A DNA stretch of 60,000 nt from the NCBI GenBank assembly GCA_914767715.1, contig OU612067.1, positions 29,736,162 through 29,796,161 of the forward strand, read 5' to 3'. Each line of letters begins with the position of its first letter. Positions within the stretch are counted from its first letter, which is position 1. This document shows positions 47,463-59,452 of the stretch, piece by piece. Source of the DNA: Membranipora membranacea. Lineage: Eukaryota > Bryozoa > Gymnolaemata > Cheilostomatida > Membraniporidae. A program made the position numbers and the translations under genes. The notes under the pieces are model-generated. The model saw nothing but the letters and a program-made list of their open reading frames with translations. It did no database searches and had not been told where the DNA came from.

Positions 47463-49012
47463 AGGATTTAAGGTTCAATGATTGAACAGACCAAGGGTAC
47501 ATTGTGGCAGCATCATTCAAGGATTGTAATAGTTAATCCTATTGTAAAGACTGCCACAATACTGCCTTCCTAGCTATACCCACCATATCAATTTAGCTAG
47601 GATAGTTAGGTGTAATTTAAGCATAAAACATCAAGTCTAATTGTAGAGTAAGCCTGTACAAAGAGAAATTTTTACGGGAGAGCCTGCATATTCTATTTTT
47701 TACTGTAATCGAAAACTTTGAATTCAGTTCATTCTCCAGAACCCTATAATTGTGACAAATAGATGAAAGGAGTTTTTGGCATCAAGCTTCCCATAACTTT
47801 CCCCTTGACACAAAGCTTGCAGGTATCTTGACCAAGGAGTAAAAAACTCTCTCCTTGACTATTGTTAACAAATTTACTCTGAGTCCCTTCCCTTTACTCT
47901 GTGAAGCAGTCTATCCACATACTTGAAACTAAAATGTTTTACACAGATAGATAGATGGGGTGATAACTCTATACTGCAAATGAGCCACCAAATTTCAACA
48001 ATAAGAGAAGACAACTTCTTAGCCTAAGATTTGCCCAAATTGACTTTAATGAACTGAGAATTTAATATATTACAAAAGTTCATGTGACTTCAATGCGTAT
48101 AGCTGATGATACTATCATGTTTGTTTTGGGCTTTCTTTTCGCTCTATCAAGTGAAGAGGAGGCCAACGATCATGATTTGGTAAGATTATATATCCCACAT
48201 GAGTGTCAGTGAACTGAGAACAGGAAAAATTCAAATTGATAAACAGGAATAGGCAGGAAGTTGTTGGCAGTTGTCTCCTATCTTAATGTATTGTCATACT
48301 CAATATTTATCTTGCAATGATTGCTAGTTCCATATTTTGTGCTAGTTACCTGTTTCCTAATTGTCTATCCTTTTTGCGTTTAACTCATGCAATTTTAAAT
48401 GGGGGGTTGGGGGGCAACCGTGCTTAGGAGCGTGGCATAAGTATATCCCTAGCAGCCTGGATCCAATTAATTTGGATTTGTAGACTTTTCCATTGTTGTT
48501 TCAACCAGGTGTCATAGTACCTGAAATAGTGATTCCTATTGTTAGTTTATGGTGAAGCCCACTGTGAAGATCCCAGGGGCCAGGATGGACAGCGATGATC
48601 GGTTTAACTTGCAATTAACTCTTAGTAGTATTCAAGCAGTTCACTTTACATGAAGGGTACAACCAGAGTGATTCTTTCTAGATATCAATGACATGGTACC
48701 CCAGAAGTTAGCTCAGTACTCAATGTACTTCAATAGTCTGTGAAGCATCTGGAGGGAGGTAAAGTTTAGGTTGTACTCTGTGTAGTGCTCAATCCATGAT
48801 GGTTTGTAGTTAGCTAGTCAGACTACTCCACATGCCTTTTCTTTCTGAAGGGGGGGGCAAACAACTCTTACCCTAGAGCTTAACCAGGTGATGAAGCATA
48901 AATACAACAATGACATTTAAATATACAGTCACAGTCTACGCATAACATCATAATAACCACCTTGGGAATTTTGAAAATTGACAAAGTCTGGGTCACATCT
49001 TCCGCCTTTCAC
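47463..49012. other. Mostly unassigned; one inverted repeat
   Basis: TTGTGGCAG (about 47503) and CTGCCACAA (about 47551) form a small stem. Apart from the exon candidate at 48093 no coding evidence was found. A G-rich patch (GGGGGGTTGGGGGG) lies near 48401-48414. Confidence 0.4.
48093..48179 (+). CDS. Signal-peptide-like first exon, unknown gene
   Basis: ATG at 48093 opens 29 codons with a hydrophobic core (IMFVLGFLFALSS) followed by an acidic segment EEEANDHD, and ends in phase 0 at a donor GTAAGATT. This is the form of a secreted-protein first exon, and it sits between the two lectin genes. No following exon could be linked to it, so it may be an orphan or part of an unrecognised gene. Confidence 0.35.
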
Positions 49013-49498
49013 AATAACCATACTCTGGTGCCAGGATCAGTTGTTGTATCATTTCCTGTTTGGTAACCGCCCCCTCTTACCAGCGCTAAGTATCGGTTCC
49101 TGGTTTGCGCGGGATCGCTCCCCAGATGCCCCTTTTCCAAACAGTCACTTGAGGTCAAGCAGCTCATCCTCAAGGAGGTCATCCCCGCCAGATATGACTT
49201 TGCTTACCTCAAGAGATACAAACCTTCCTCAGCAGTAAGAGACGACTGCAGATGTTCATGGTAAACAACAGGCTTCATGGCTTCTGCTACTCTCACACAC
49301 ATAGGCTCTGCACCCACACTCACTTCAGCAACATCACTAGCTGGTAATGCAGCCTTCTAAGCCCTCGGGGCCGACACTGAGGCATTACTGGTTGGTTGAG
49401 GACTCACTCCAGAGCCGAATGTCGATGTTGTGGCCATAGCTACGGTGTTATTAGCCAGACTTACAACAGAGGCCTGGACCTTAATGGCAGTGTTGGTA
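49013..49498 (-). mobile_element. Truncated gag-like element, copy 1
   Basis: Direct repeat of 53795-54279 (about 97 percent). It is GC-richer than its surroundings. On the minus strand it holds the frame TAIKVQASVVSLANNTVAM and further on an acidic stretch SGEDDLLEDELLDLK. The upstream (5') part seen at 54280-54900 is missing here. Confidence 0.5.
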
Positions 49499-50398
49499 AG
49501 TAGGGTAAGAGTAGGAATCAGGTCAGCAACCCATTCTCTGAATAAAAACAGCGACATATCTAGACTGGTTAACCACTGACAGTGTTGAATGGTTTTTGAG
49601 TGGGTTGTGATCTAGTTTATTTACTCAATTCCCATAACTTATGGTGTTGTCAACTAGTTTATCAGAAAATGAATTGTAAATCTGATCCGAACACCTCAAA
49701 CCAAAACTTTCATGAGTGTGAAATTTTGAAAAATGAATACAATTCGCCATTATACCATCAGGTCATAGGTTGGAATTGAACAATTGTTCCTATGTCAGAT
49801 AACTACTAGAAGACACAGTCCCTAGAAATTAGCCAGCAAGGGGTTCACCACACAACTGGCCATAGGATGAGAATACTAAATGAATGCTGTTTGCAGAACA
49901 CATGCGGGCACTGTCTTCAAAGTGAACCTTCAAATATGGAACAGCAAATAATTAAAAAAAACCCACCACTTAAATTAGATCGTTAAAATATTATTGATAC
50001 CAGACTGCAGAGTAATGATCTTTGCCTTGGCCCTCTCTAATCAGCTTCAATTCGCAAAATGAGGCTTTTTCACAGTAAATTGAATGTCTGCTAGCACAGG
50101 TAGATATCATTTCTCACAACTTAAATTAAACAAACATTCACATTTGTGGGAAGAAATAAGTTAAGTAAATGATAGGGACCAAGATTAAACAAGTACTGTT
50201 TTTTTATAGTTTGACTGGTAATCTCTTGTGAGCAGGCACTATTTTTCATAAAAGATAACGAAAAAATCATCGGTCTGATGGTTTCGATGGCATTTCAGGG
50301 TGTAAAAAACAAGTAATTTGATAGTTTGACGAAATGCAGACTTTGAAAATGTATGCAATAAATTCTGAAGACAATCTCAGACTAGTGGATTAAGTGGA
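49499..50398. other. No supported gene
   Basis: AT-rich spacer before lectin unit 2. Nothing recognised. Confidence 0.45.
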
Positions 50399-50861
50399 TA
50401 TCATGGTAAATATGGCATTTCAGAGTTCAATATCAGAGTGTTTCAATAACAATGTACTTGATGAAGTTCAATGTTTCTTTGGTGAGTTTGAAAGACCAGG
50501 AATTGTGATGACATCGCCAAAATCTTTCTAGTGTGGCAGTGTATTATTTTCAGAGGCACTTGATTACTTGAGTGCTTATATTCACGATATTTTGAGTGAT
50601 TATCTGAAGCCCAGGTATACAGTTTACAATTGTTTAAACTGAGATATCAGGCAGAGTGTATTAGTTGTACAACTGCTTCACTGCCAATTAGCTAAATACT
50701 GTACCTAAGATGAGTACATCTAACTGATGGGTTTTTTCATTTAATGTCATCTTCTCAGCAAGTTAGTTTATCCATAAGGAGTGGCAGTCCCTAAGTGCCA
50801 CTTTTCTTTCAGTCATTATCAACATTATGGCTCTAGTAATTAATGTCATATACATGTTGAC

Positions 50862-50869
50862 TATAAAAT
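50862..50869 (+). promoter_or_regulatory. TATA box of PAN-FTP lectin gene 2
   Basis: TATAAAAT at the position equivalent to copy 1. Confidence 0.6.
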
Positions 50870-50920
50870 ATTTTGAACGATATTTAAACTTTACGTTAGG
50901 CGAGAAGACGGAGCTTGAAG

Positions 50921-52191
50921 ATGAAGATCAAAATATTTTTTGTGATGTTTTTCTTAATAACATTTGAAAAATCCATGGTAAGTACAACATATATCATTGA
51001 CTGTCAGAATACAGTTGATAGAGTCTGAGTGACTGGCGAGCAAAAATACCATCACATTGTTAAGTAACTGATTCATATGTGAATTATTAAGCCAAACGAA
51101 GAAAATTTGAAAAAAAATTATGTCAGTTCAGCTATCACATTCGAAGCATAATCAAACATAGGCCCAAACTGTTGGCCAAAATTTTAACGAAGATGGTCAT
51201 AATGCAATAATATTACAGGAAGAGTATTATGATGGTTCAAATGACCAAAATATTTTATCATTGTATATAACAGTATATGAGACTGACAAATATGAGCTAA
51301 TTTCTCTCCACGCTCTAATTGCAGGCAGAACTTTTGGTTGAAAAATATCTTAGTTCAACAGATGAAAATCACCTTTGCCCGTCAACAGCAGATCAACAGA
51401 CTGCAGTTGATATCATGGCACAGTGTGTCAACAGATGTTTGGAGATAAGAGATGCTTGTATGAAGCTTACAGTCATAGAAAGTTCAGGGCTGTGTCTGAT
51501 ATCTGCCAATGTGACAACCCAACTGTGTAACGGACCTAATTCTAAGAGCTTCATTGTGCGACCAGATTTGATCCCTCCACCAACTATGTTAGGAGAAGCA
51601 GGGGTTAACATTGCTTTAGGTAATGTAATTATAACAATTTCTATACCTTGGAAAACCTGTGGCAGGTATGTGAAATAGATCTTAGTTCTCAGAGGCTGAG
51701 AAACAAAGATTTGACCAGCCTGGAAAATTCTAAAATCAGAAGAGAACACATTTTATTAATAACTGTTTCAATGGTCCTTAAATTTTAGTAACAACATGTT
51801 ATTGTTATTGATATACAGTGACAAAAATATAGTTCGGTCAAAAGGATTTGGTATATTCCTTATTTCAGAAGTTGACCAATGTATCCTTATCATGACAAGA
51901 ATCCACCTCTAACTGCCATAACCTGATTAAGTAAGCAATCATCAAATTAAAAAATCACGGGCTGCTATGGGTCAGATTGTTTTCAGCTGGCTAAATAAGT
52001 TTGACTGACATTCGAATGAACAATGGTATGGTAATGTGATGGGAGTTTTTCAGATCCAAATCCTGGAGAATAACATGATAAATGGCCTAAGAGTGAATTT
52101 TGGCACAGTGTTACCTGAAGCAAATTGTTTATTTTTTAATTTAAAAAGAAAAACGATGATGATGATGATAATGATGATGATGATGATGATT

Positions 52192-52229
<38 letters not shown>

Positions 52230-53461
52230 AGGATAAGCATTAGGAATTGAAAATCATTCCTACAAATATTACATGATTCATTCTTATGGACCAACAATTT
52301 CCTCATAAGAAAATCTTCATCAAAAGTAAATTTCTCTCATCCCAACCATAATAGTATGGCAAATTGCCAAATTGCTCAATACAAATAATTTTAAAATTAA
52401 TCTGAAATATTGTTATTGCAGGCAAGACGATTGCTCAAAACACCCAAAACTACGCAGATTATTATGCTGGTAATGCTGTGGACGGGCTCACAGAGGGAGC
52501 TGATCAAAGGATATATTGTGGCCCATTCTCTCAGGTAAGCAAAATTATAGGTCGTATTTTACCTTTCCAAAGGGCAAACATTAATCATTACAAAATATCA
52601 GCCCTGTATCCTAAAAGAAACGTTTCTCAGAGAACAACTTGCCCTTTCGTCGATTTCATCAATAGCATTATCATATCAGTTTTTTTAGACAGACCTAGAT
52701 ACACAAATATCTCTTGTCAGGATCATCTTGAGTTCAAAATAAACCCTTGGCTTTTCACAAAGTGTCCATAATCAAATAGAGTTTATCAATTGCGATCCGT
52801 TTTTATCATTATAGCAAGCTTTTATAACAATCGATCTGGAGTCTGTGTATGCTGTGCAGTATGTGAAAATCTGTAGCAATGCCGGTAGGTAAATAATTGG
52901 CTATAGATTAATAGTCCTAATTATACTTCACGTCCACTGAAATAAACTATTCAGCATTCATCAAATCTTATATCAGCTTGGTGCTGCTGGTCACAACACC
53001 GAGAATTTATCTTGGCATATTAATAGACAAGTACAAACCCTTAATAGTCAAAATAGTTATCAAATTCAACAAATCAAAAATGATGTTTTTGCAGATCCGT
53101 ATTATTCTTTTGTGGCGAATAAAGTTATCATACACACTCTTGGAAGAGAAGAACATCTGAACCGTGTTTCTGTGCAATTGCTGGGTATTGACACGCCCGC
53201 TTGGTTCAAATAAGTTGTAAATAACCATGTTTGCCTTCATTTCCAGCTTACCGGATCAGTGATACTGAAGTAACAGTTGCCACTTCACTTGACAGATTGG
53301 ACTTGAATGAAGCTTTATGTGGTGTTAGAGTTGGAGAACCTGCATCGTTGCCAGATATAATAACATGCAGTTCTGTTATGCCTGGACGTTATGTCAAAGT
53401 GTTTCGATCAAGCACTCACAATCATTTCTGTGTATATGAGATTGAAGTATTTAGTGCCTAG
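50921..53461 (+). CDS. Secreted PAN/Apple plus fucolectin-type lectin, copy 2
   Basis: Exons: 50921-50977, 51325-51619, 52422-52534, 52721-52763, 53095-53163 and 53247-53461, total 792 nt, 263 residues. Exons 2-6 have exactly the lengths of copy 1 (295, 113, 43, 69, 215) and all phases match. The first ATG of copy 1 is TTG here, so translation starts two codons later. The architecture is signal peptide, six-Cys PAN/Apple-like domain, FTP domain. At the place of the fucose motif this copy reads VIIHTLGREEHL, again without the canonical Arg pair. Reading past the exon 4 donor would hit TAA, which supports the short exon 4. Substitutions (for example Asp to Asn and Phe to Leu in exon 5) keep every frame open. 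AATAAA at 53675-53680. Confidence 0.75.
52155..52230 (+). repeat. (GAT)n microsatellite in intron 2
   Basis: About 25 GAT units with a few interruptions, expanded compared with copy 1. Confidence 0.95.
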
Positions 53462-53496
53462 CAAAGCAAAGGAGATACTGTATTTGTTATGATTAA

Positions 53497-53646
53497 GCTC
53501 TATGTGGCGTTAGGGTTGGAGAACCTGCATCAATACCAGATGTAATAACCTGCAGTTTTGTTATGTCTGGACGCTTTGTGAGAGTGTTCAGATCAAGCAC
53601 TCCAGGTCATTTTTGTCTATATGAGATGAACGTGTTTAGTGGCTAG
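53497..53646 (+). pseudogene. Partial duplicate of lectin exon 6 (3' half), copy 2
   Basis: ALCGVRVGEPASIPDVIT to FCLYEMNVFSG and TAG, equivalent to 44434-44596. It lies between the gene's stop codon and its AATAAA. The frame is still open in both units. Confidence 0.65.
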
Positions 53647-53794
53647 CCTGCCGATTGAAAGAGAAACAAAGTCTAATAAAATATGGAAAGAGACAATGCT
53701 ACATCAGGTACTTGTTCCTTCTTTGTGGTAATTTTGTTTGCTTGTTTTTGTGGTATCTTTGTTGTCTCATTTTATAAATATATATCAATATATA

Positions 53795-54930
53795 AATAAC
53801 CATACTCTGCCAGGATCAGTTTTTGTATCATTTCCTGTTTGGTAACCGCCCCCTCTTACCAGCGCTAAGTATCGGTTTCTGGTTTGCGCGGGATCGCTCC
53901 CCAGATGCCCCTTCTCCAAACAGTCACTTAAGGTCAAGCAGCTCATCCTCAAGGAGGTCATCCTCGCCAGATATGACTTTGCTTACCTCAAGAGATACAA
54001 ACCTTCCTCAGCAGCAAGAGGCGACTGCAGATGTTCATGATAAACAACAGGCTACATGGACTCTTCTGCTACTCTCACACACATAGACTCTGCATCCACA
54101 CTCACTTCAGCAACATCACTAGCTGGTAATGCAGCCTTCTAAGCCCTCGGGCCGACACTGAGGCATTACTGGTTGGTTGAGGACTCACTCCAGAGCCGAA
54201 TGTCGATGTTGTGGCCATAGCAACGGTGTTATTAGCCAGACTTACAACAGAGGCCTGGACCTTAATAGCAGTGTTGGTACCAACAGTAACCGCCACACCT
54301 GTAGTATTGACATACCACTGATTGAGACCAGAGACTAGGCCTTGGAGATTTTTCTCGATGCAGTCCTTACAAGACTAGCCTGGGCCCTCTTAAACTCCTG
54401 ACAAGGAGACAAAAGTTTCTTGTCAACTGCAAAAAAAAAAGCGTCATAGTCCTGACGACTCTCACCACTCAGACCAGCCGAGCGAGCCAGATTTAGCATC
54501 ATTGAGACTGTATCGCCCAAGGGTGCAAACCGGCTGCCACTCACTATTGAGGCAAACCTGCCAACAATAGGCCTCCGTGAGGCACTGCGACCAGCCAGCT
54601 CGACACACGATTGAGAAGATCGAGGCGATTGAGATGCAGGTGACTTAGACTCAGATGACTCCAAGCCAGTGAGCTTCCTGCTAGGACTGGCAGGCGCTCC
54701 AGAGCCAGAACATGAGGTCCCAATCCCTGACCGCCATGCAGCTCCCCCTCAGCGGGCAATTGGACAACAAGTAACCAACCTCGTTGAAGAAGTGACGCCT
54801 CATGTTTGGGTAGAGAGAGGCCTGGTCATTTGACATACAGACTCCACAGCGCCATTGCTGTGGCTGCTCTCCCTGGTCGGGCCTCTTCCGCCCGGCCCAA
54901 TCTCTCTGCTAGGTAAATTAGCTAGTTAGG
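53795..54930 (-). mobile_element. GC-rich gag-like element, copy 2
   Basis: Minus-strand reading from about 54760 gives a Ser/Arg-rich frame (RKLTGLESSESKSPASQSPR) then RFAPLGDTVSMMLNLARSAG and DYDAFFFAVDKKLLSPCQEF, ending at 54335. Next come QGLVSGLNQWYVN and TAIKVQASVVSLANNTVAM in a neighbouring frame and an acidic tail near 53960. The Ser/Arg-rich start and helical core suggest a gag-type protein of an LTR or DIRS-like element, but no polymerase part is present and no family is confirmed. GC content is clearly above the surroundings, which supports a foreign origin. Confidence 0.4.
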
Positions 54931-56008
54931 TTCTGTATGTTCCTCTGAATGGGTTGCAATCTGAAAGTGATCTAACAGGCATGCAAAGTATTGGTCGGGA
55001 TATGTCAAACTCAGTTCTTCTTTGGGGATGTACCATATTCTAATGAGTCCTTTATCATAACTATGTCAATAGTACTTTTATTTGACAATAATGAAACATT
55101 ATACATTTCATTGAAAGAATTAGGCTTCATTCCAAAGAGAGGCCAAATATGCTAGAAAAAGTGATGTTAAGACAAGGCTGTGGTATCCATTGGCGCATGT
55201 GAGAAGCTCAGGTCAATGCATAGACTTAGTTTTCTATTTGTAGGCAGGAAAAATCATCTAGACAATAATTACATATCATGTTGAGATGAGATCACAATTG
55301 AGTAAGTTACACAGACTACAGAGGGGTCAGGTTTAATGAAGGTACTTGGATTGGGCGCCGTATCGTTAACAAGCTGGCAATCCAAACAAAACTGATCAAG
55401 GAATTTACATCTAGATTGTTGACTGAAAACCTGGTGGTATGTAAATCACTAATATTTTTACCTAAATTTTGATATTTGTTATTCGAACAAGTTGCAACAA
55501 AGCATACAATTAAGGAGAGAGTTTTATTCATATGTTTTAACCAGTTATATAGTATATCTAAAAAATGACACAAAAATGACCAAAATTATTAAAAATATCT
55601 TAACAATAATAATCCATCAGTGATTCTCAAACATTATGATCAGCAGAACCGAGCCAATATAAGATTGAAGAATACTGATTATTTTAGTTCATCAACCTGA
55701 AGTTTTACTAGGTTTATAAATGAATAGTCAATTAATGTACCTACCTTTATTGTTCCAGATTTTCACATACAGCCCAGCGTACACTGACTCCAAATTGATT
55801 GCTAAATATGCTTGCCAAATTGATAAGAACATTGAAAATTGAAAAACATGGTTTGAGAATGGTCCCTTTGATGATTGTCAGGGTTTGATTTCGACCTGCT
55901 TCTCAACAAACTTCCATATGATATTGTTTTTCCAGAGTCTGTTGCGAAGGAAAGTTTTATTCTGTAAATCACTGTCTGTCTGGATCTTGCGAACATAAAT
56001 CATAGTAT
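54931..56008. other. Mostly unassigned DNA with one exon-like stretch
   Basis: A plus-strand open stretch of about 45 codons (55301-55436) reads YRGVRFNEGTWIGRRIV through LTENLV and stops at a donor GTATGT. It is exon-like but has no recognised family. The rest shows nothing. Confidence 0.3.
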
Positions 56009-57042
56009 CTCCAGGGTAATAAGGTAACTGGTTCGGAATTGCCCTCTCACGTTAAAACCTTCCAAAATGAAGAGTTGCCCTCTGTCTTCGAATTTTCACA
56101 GGCTTTGATATGATTGGCCCATTACACCTTGCTTTTTTCTTATTGGCCTGTTCAATAACTTCATACTGATTACAATATCTGTGTTGGAGAACACCGAGTT
56201 AGTTATCGATATTGCTAGTAGTCAACTTTCTGAACAGCAGTCAGACTCAGTGGCACCAATCAGTTACTTCACAGACACATAAGACCACGATGAAGAGATG
56301 ATGAGCCAACTCAGCTTCACAAGAAGAAGAAGAATGAAATTAGAACAGCTGTGAATGGACTTGATTGAATCAATTTGTTGTAGCTCTCAGGTAAATAAAT
56401 GTTATTTAGTATTTATATTTGGTACACTACTATTCTACTACTCAGTTGTGAGTGAAAAATGAGTAGACTAACTAAGAAGTCTAGCTAGTAACTGTTAGTT
56501 ACTATCACTACTAGTAGCTTTCTGTAGTTTGCCAATGGTACCAGTCCAATGTACATGTGCAGTGTAATATCAAGCAAGGAGAAGGACTCCTAAGAGTTGT
56601 AAGAGGGGGGGGGAAGGCTCATACAAGTCCAAGGAGTTTACTCCTTACTCCTCGCTTTGTTGTTTGTTGGTGGTGGCATGTTTAGGTGGGCAACTCTCGT
56701 GCAACTAATTGTCTAGAACTGTTATTGCTAATCTACTATGGCTACATGTAGGCCTACATACTTTACATTGTAAGCAAATGCCCCCTCTCTTTACTACAAC
56801 TACAGCCTATGTAGGCTGGGTCTTGAATTTGTATAAAGTGTGTGCATAGGCTTTGCCTCGGCGCAACTGACGGATCATTATTGCTTCATGTCAACCATTC
56901 CCAACTGTCTGAGACTGGTGGGGTCACCCTTAAATACAAACAGCAAAACTATATACATATTAGTATACACTTTTTTTACTGATCAAGCATGCGCTTATAA
57001 GACCAAGTGGTACATCATCGTCTAGCTTAGTAGGCGAGACCT

Positions 57043-57528
57043 GGGGCTGGTTTCAATTAGGATCCGGCTAAATTGTATTTAGCACACGTAAACCTGAGCT
57101 GTAGCCAGATCTTAGCAGCCACTTTAATCATGTTTCAATTAGGCCCTGCTACCACTCAGTTGTCACTCAGGTTAGTAGATTGATATTCATTTTGGAGAGA
57201 TTTCACATTATCACTAATTACGACAGAGTTTATGAGTCAGTGGTTTTATGTCTATTGTCATTGCAGATTAATTACACTTTGATAAATTGTAATTTATATC
57301 ATAAATTACGATAGTATGAAACCATTCAATAAATTAGCATATCTTACATATAAAATTGCATGGTGGCTGAGTGATAGCCGTCTGAAACAGAACAGCCAAG
57401 ATTCGGCTCAGGATCAGCTATGAGTGTGTTAAATTTATCCTAATTGAAACCCAATTTGGTGAGTGGCTGAGCTTTAGCTGGCCTGTAGCCGTGAAAGCAC
57501 GGCTAAATCTCTAATTGAAACCAGCCCC
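57043..57528. mobile_element. 486-bp MITE with GGGGCTGGTTTCAATTAG ends
   Basis: Perfect 18-bp inverted termini GGGGCTGGTTTCAATTAG. The left arm holds the uninterrupted site (GAGACCTGC), which proves insertion after the arms were duplicated. Only one base (T) could be a target duplication. The motif TTTCAATTAG and its complement recur inside (about 57134 and 57440), together with several (A/G)GC..AGC-type stems. No ORF. Superfamily not assigned. Confidence 0.85.
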
Positions 57529-58265
57529 TGCTTTCAGCTTCGTTCGAGAATTGGCCACTAATCAATTGAACTATGCTCACTCTTGTGTGAACTATTTGCG
57601 AACAAATTTATCTAAGGAGCGAGGATATTGAGCATTTAAGTTGTAATAATCTTTTGGTTTACAAAGCACAGCTCATGCTAATTGAAATATTCCCTGGTCT
57701 ATAATGTAATAAAGAATATACCAACCCCGATCACCAGAGGAAGGAAACCAGTGCAGACCTTGCCTTTTGCCAATGGTATTGAATTCAAATGATTTGTTGG
57801 CTGTACAGAGTCTCAACTGCGTCACAGTGGTCATTTCATTATAATAAGCAGTGATCGGGGAGGGGGGCGGATTGCATATAATATTACATGTGTGGGCTCT
57901 TTGAGTTGCAAGCATGTACTTCGCCTTAATTCAAGGTCAACCACTGACAACCATTGGTTATAGTGGTCTGTAGTTGGAGAGTAGAGAAATTGGTTACTGA
58001 GAGAAACTAGACCATTGCCAGCTTGCACACAATTGCAAAAGTTTCCCAAATGTAAATCTTCATCAATAGAATGGTGTATTCAAGTGTTGTAGAGGTACTA
58101 GCTCTCTAGAGTATAACGCTGGTTTAATTATTCGTCTTGTTAATTTGGGAAAAAAGTAGATAGGCCTAGATACAAGAAATGACTCCTTTTGATTGCAGAT
58201 TTTTTTGTATTTTAGTCTACATTGTAAAGCAACACAGACCGCAGAATAGTACTGAGAACAGTACA

Positions 58266-58508
58266 ATGAAGAAGAGAGTGTTTGGGTGGTTTATAGCATA
58301 TGTGATACAACTCGTAGTATCAATAGTTGTTCAGCTTACTCAATTCAAACAGGTAAGCAGACAATCAAATTTTCATTTTCGGTTGTAAAATTTGATTAAG
58401 TTGCAGCAGGGAACTGACCCAGAAAGGCTTGAGATGGCTGGGGTTATAAGCATCGATATCTCCACTGTTACACTTGCATCGAGCATCGTTAGTAATATAA
58501 TGATATAA
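58266..58508 (+). CDS. Two-exon 62-codon membrane-type ORF (right copy)
   Basis: Exon A 58266-58352 (donor GTAAGC), exon B 58407-58508 (acceptor TTGCAG, TAA). Same structure as the left-arm copy at 5192-5434; Tyr in helix 1 where the left copy has Asp. Two hydrophobic segments separated by TDPERLEM. Because the arms are near-identical the shared frame is weak evidence of selection, but the short intron with proper sites in phase 0 is suggestive. Confidence 0.35.
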
Positions 58509-58812
58509 ATGTCAGGTGATATGTGTAGGCTAACTGATGATAATTGCGTCGGTGTAATCGTTGAAGTATCATGGCATAAATTTGGTAAAAACTGCTTGAA
58601 CACTGGCAGGCCTCAGCAAGAAATTTTCATTGAAGCCGGCCAGTTAGTGTAATTAGGAGTTCAGTGACTATCGGAGTTGTGCTCTTTTTTTCATGGAGGG
58701 AACAACTCATTCCATCTCGCAACATCAAGTCACCTCTTCCCTATATTCCACCCTCCTTGCCACAGCTCATTATCTTGAATGATCATTTTAGTTACAAATT
58801 TGCTGGCGTTAT

Positions 58813-59130
58813 GTGCTGATCAAACCTATAGATCGAGTGTTTCCATTCCAAGACACCAGATATAAAATTTCACAAACTTCTTCTCCAACAGCTGGCAAAT
58901 CTGTTTCCATCATAGGGATTGTAGATTTAACCAGGTCTTTAAGTGTTGTGTTATTTGTAATTTGGCAACATGCTAGAATCAGGCTCTCAATGCAGAGAAA
59001 ATTGAAGGGTCCAGGGATGAACCTTGTAGCAGCAAAGCCTTGTTATAAGACTGCAAATAATCTGAATGCAAATAATGTACTTAGGACATTGGAATGTATT
59101 ATATTCATACTTTATCACATCATCAACTAA
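58813..59130 (+). CDS. 105-codon ORF in right arm, unknown
   Basis: Right-arm version of 4586-4888 with five extra codons from an in-frame 15-bp duplication. The first codon of the frame is GTG, so a true start would lie elsewhere or it is exonic. No domain recognised. Confidence 0.25.
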   Translation: MLIKPIDRVFPFQDTRYKISQTSSPTAGKSVSIIGIVDLTRSLSVVLFVIWQHARIRLSMQRKLKGPGMNLVAAKPCYKTANNLNANNVLRTLECIIFILYHIIN

Positions 59131-59143
59131 ATATTTGTTGCAG

Positions 59144-59248
59144 AGAATACAGGAGAAAGACTGATTCAGTATGGCATGATAATGGCAGAGTTACGCATCA
59201 GAACCTTTGGTGGTTTGAATTCTGTCCTGAGAAATCTTGATGTACCGA
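59144..59248 (+). CDS. Exon-like ORF in right arm, unknown protein
   Basis: Counterpart of 4468-4572: acceptor TTGTTGCAG, 105 open bases, donor GTGAGT. Confidence 0.35.
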
Positions 59249-59322
59249 GTGAGTGTCTGAGTGTCAAATAGTTACATTATTATGATTCATGATGGGTCAT
59301 GATATACTCTTCGCTACCCTGA

Positions 59323-59410
59323 CGCAGTGATCATTTGTATTTGATTGTCCAAATCAAGGATACCATCGCAGTGATCATTTGTATTTGATTGTCCAAATCA
59401 AGGATACCAT
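59323..59410 (+). repeat. Two perfect 44-bp tandem units
   Basis: CGCAGTGATCATTTGTATTT... through GATACCAT occurs twice back to back (59323-59366 and 59367-59410), just outside the arm boundary. Confidence 0.95.
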
Positions 59411-59452
59411 CGGTAGCCTAATTGGTAACCATATCTCATACTCATTGAAAGA

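Larger units (their letters stand above)
50399..53790 (+). repeat. Tandem duplication unit 2 (lectin gene)
   Basis: Partner of 41273-44710. Copy-specific insertions: about 215 bp upstream of the promoter (50568-50783) and about 240 bp in intron 2 (51661-51897). Confidence 0.9.
56009..59284 (-). repeat. Right arm of outer inverted duplication
   Basis: Reverse complement of 4432-7152 with three visible insertions: a MITE (57043-57528), about 55 bp near 56675-56730, and a 15-bp tandem duplication near 59058. Otherwise nearly identical. Confidence 0.9.

Noticed and set aside
48978-49238. 86-codon plus-strand Ser/Arg-rich frame (and its copy at 53823)
   Set aside because: The opposite strand of the same repeat gives a more protein-like gag-type frame; low-complexity plus-strand residues are probably a shadow.
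52036-52236. 66-codon frame ending in a Met-rich run
   Set aside because: Translation of an intronic GAT microsatellite.
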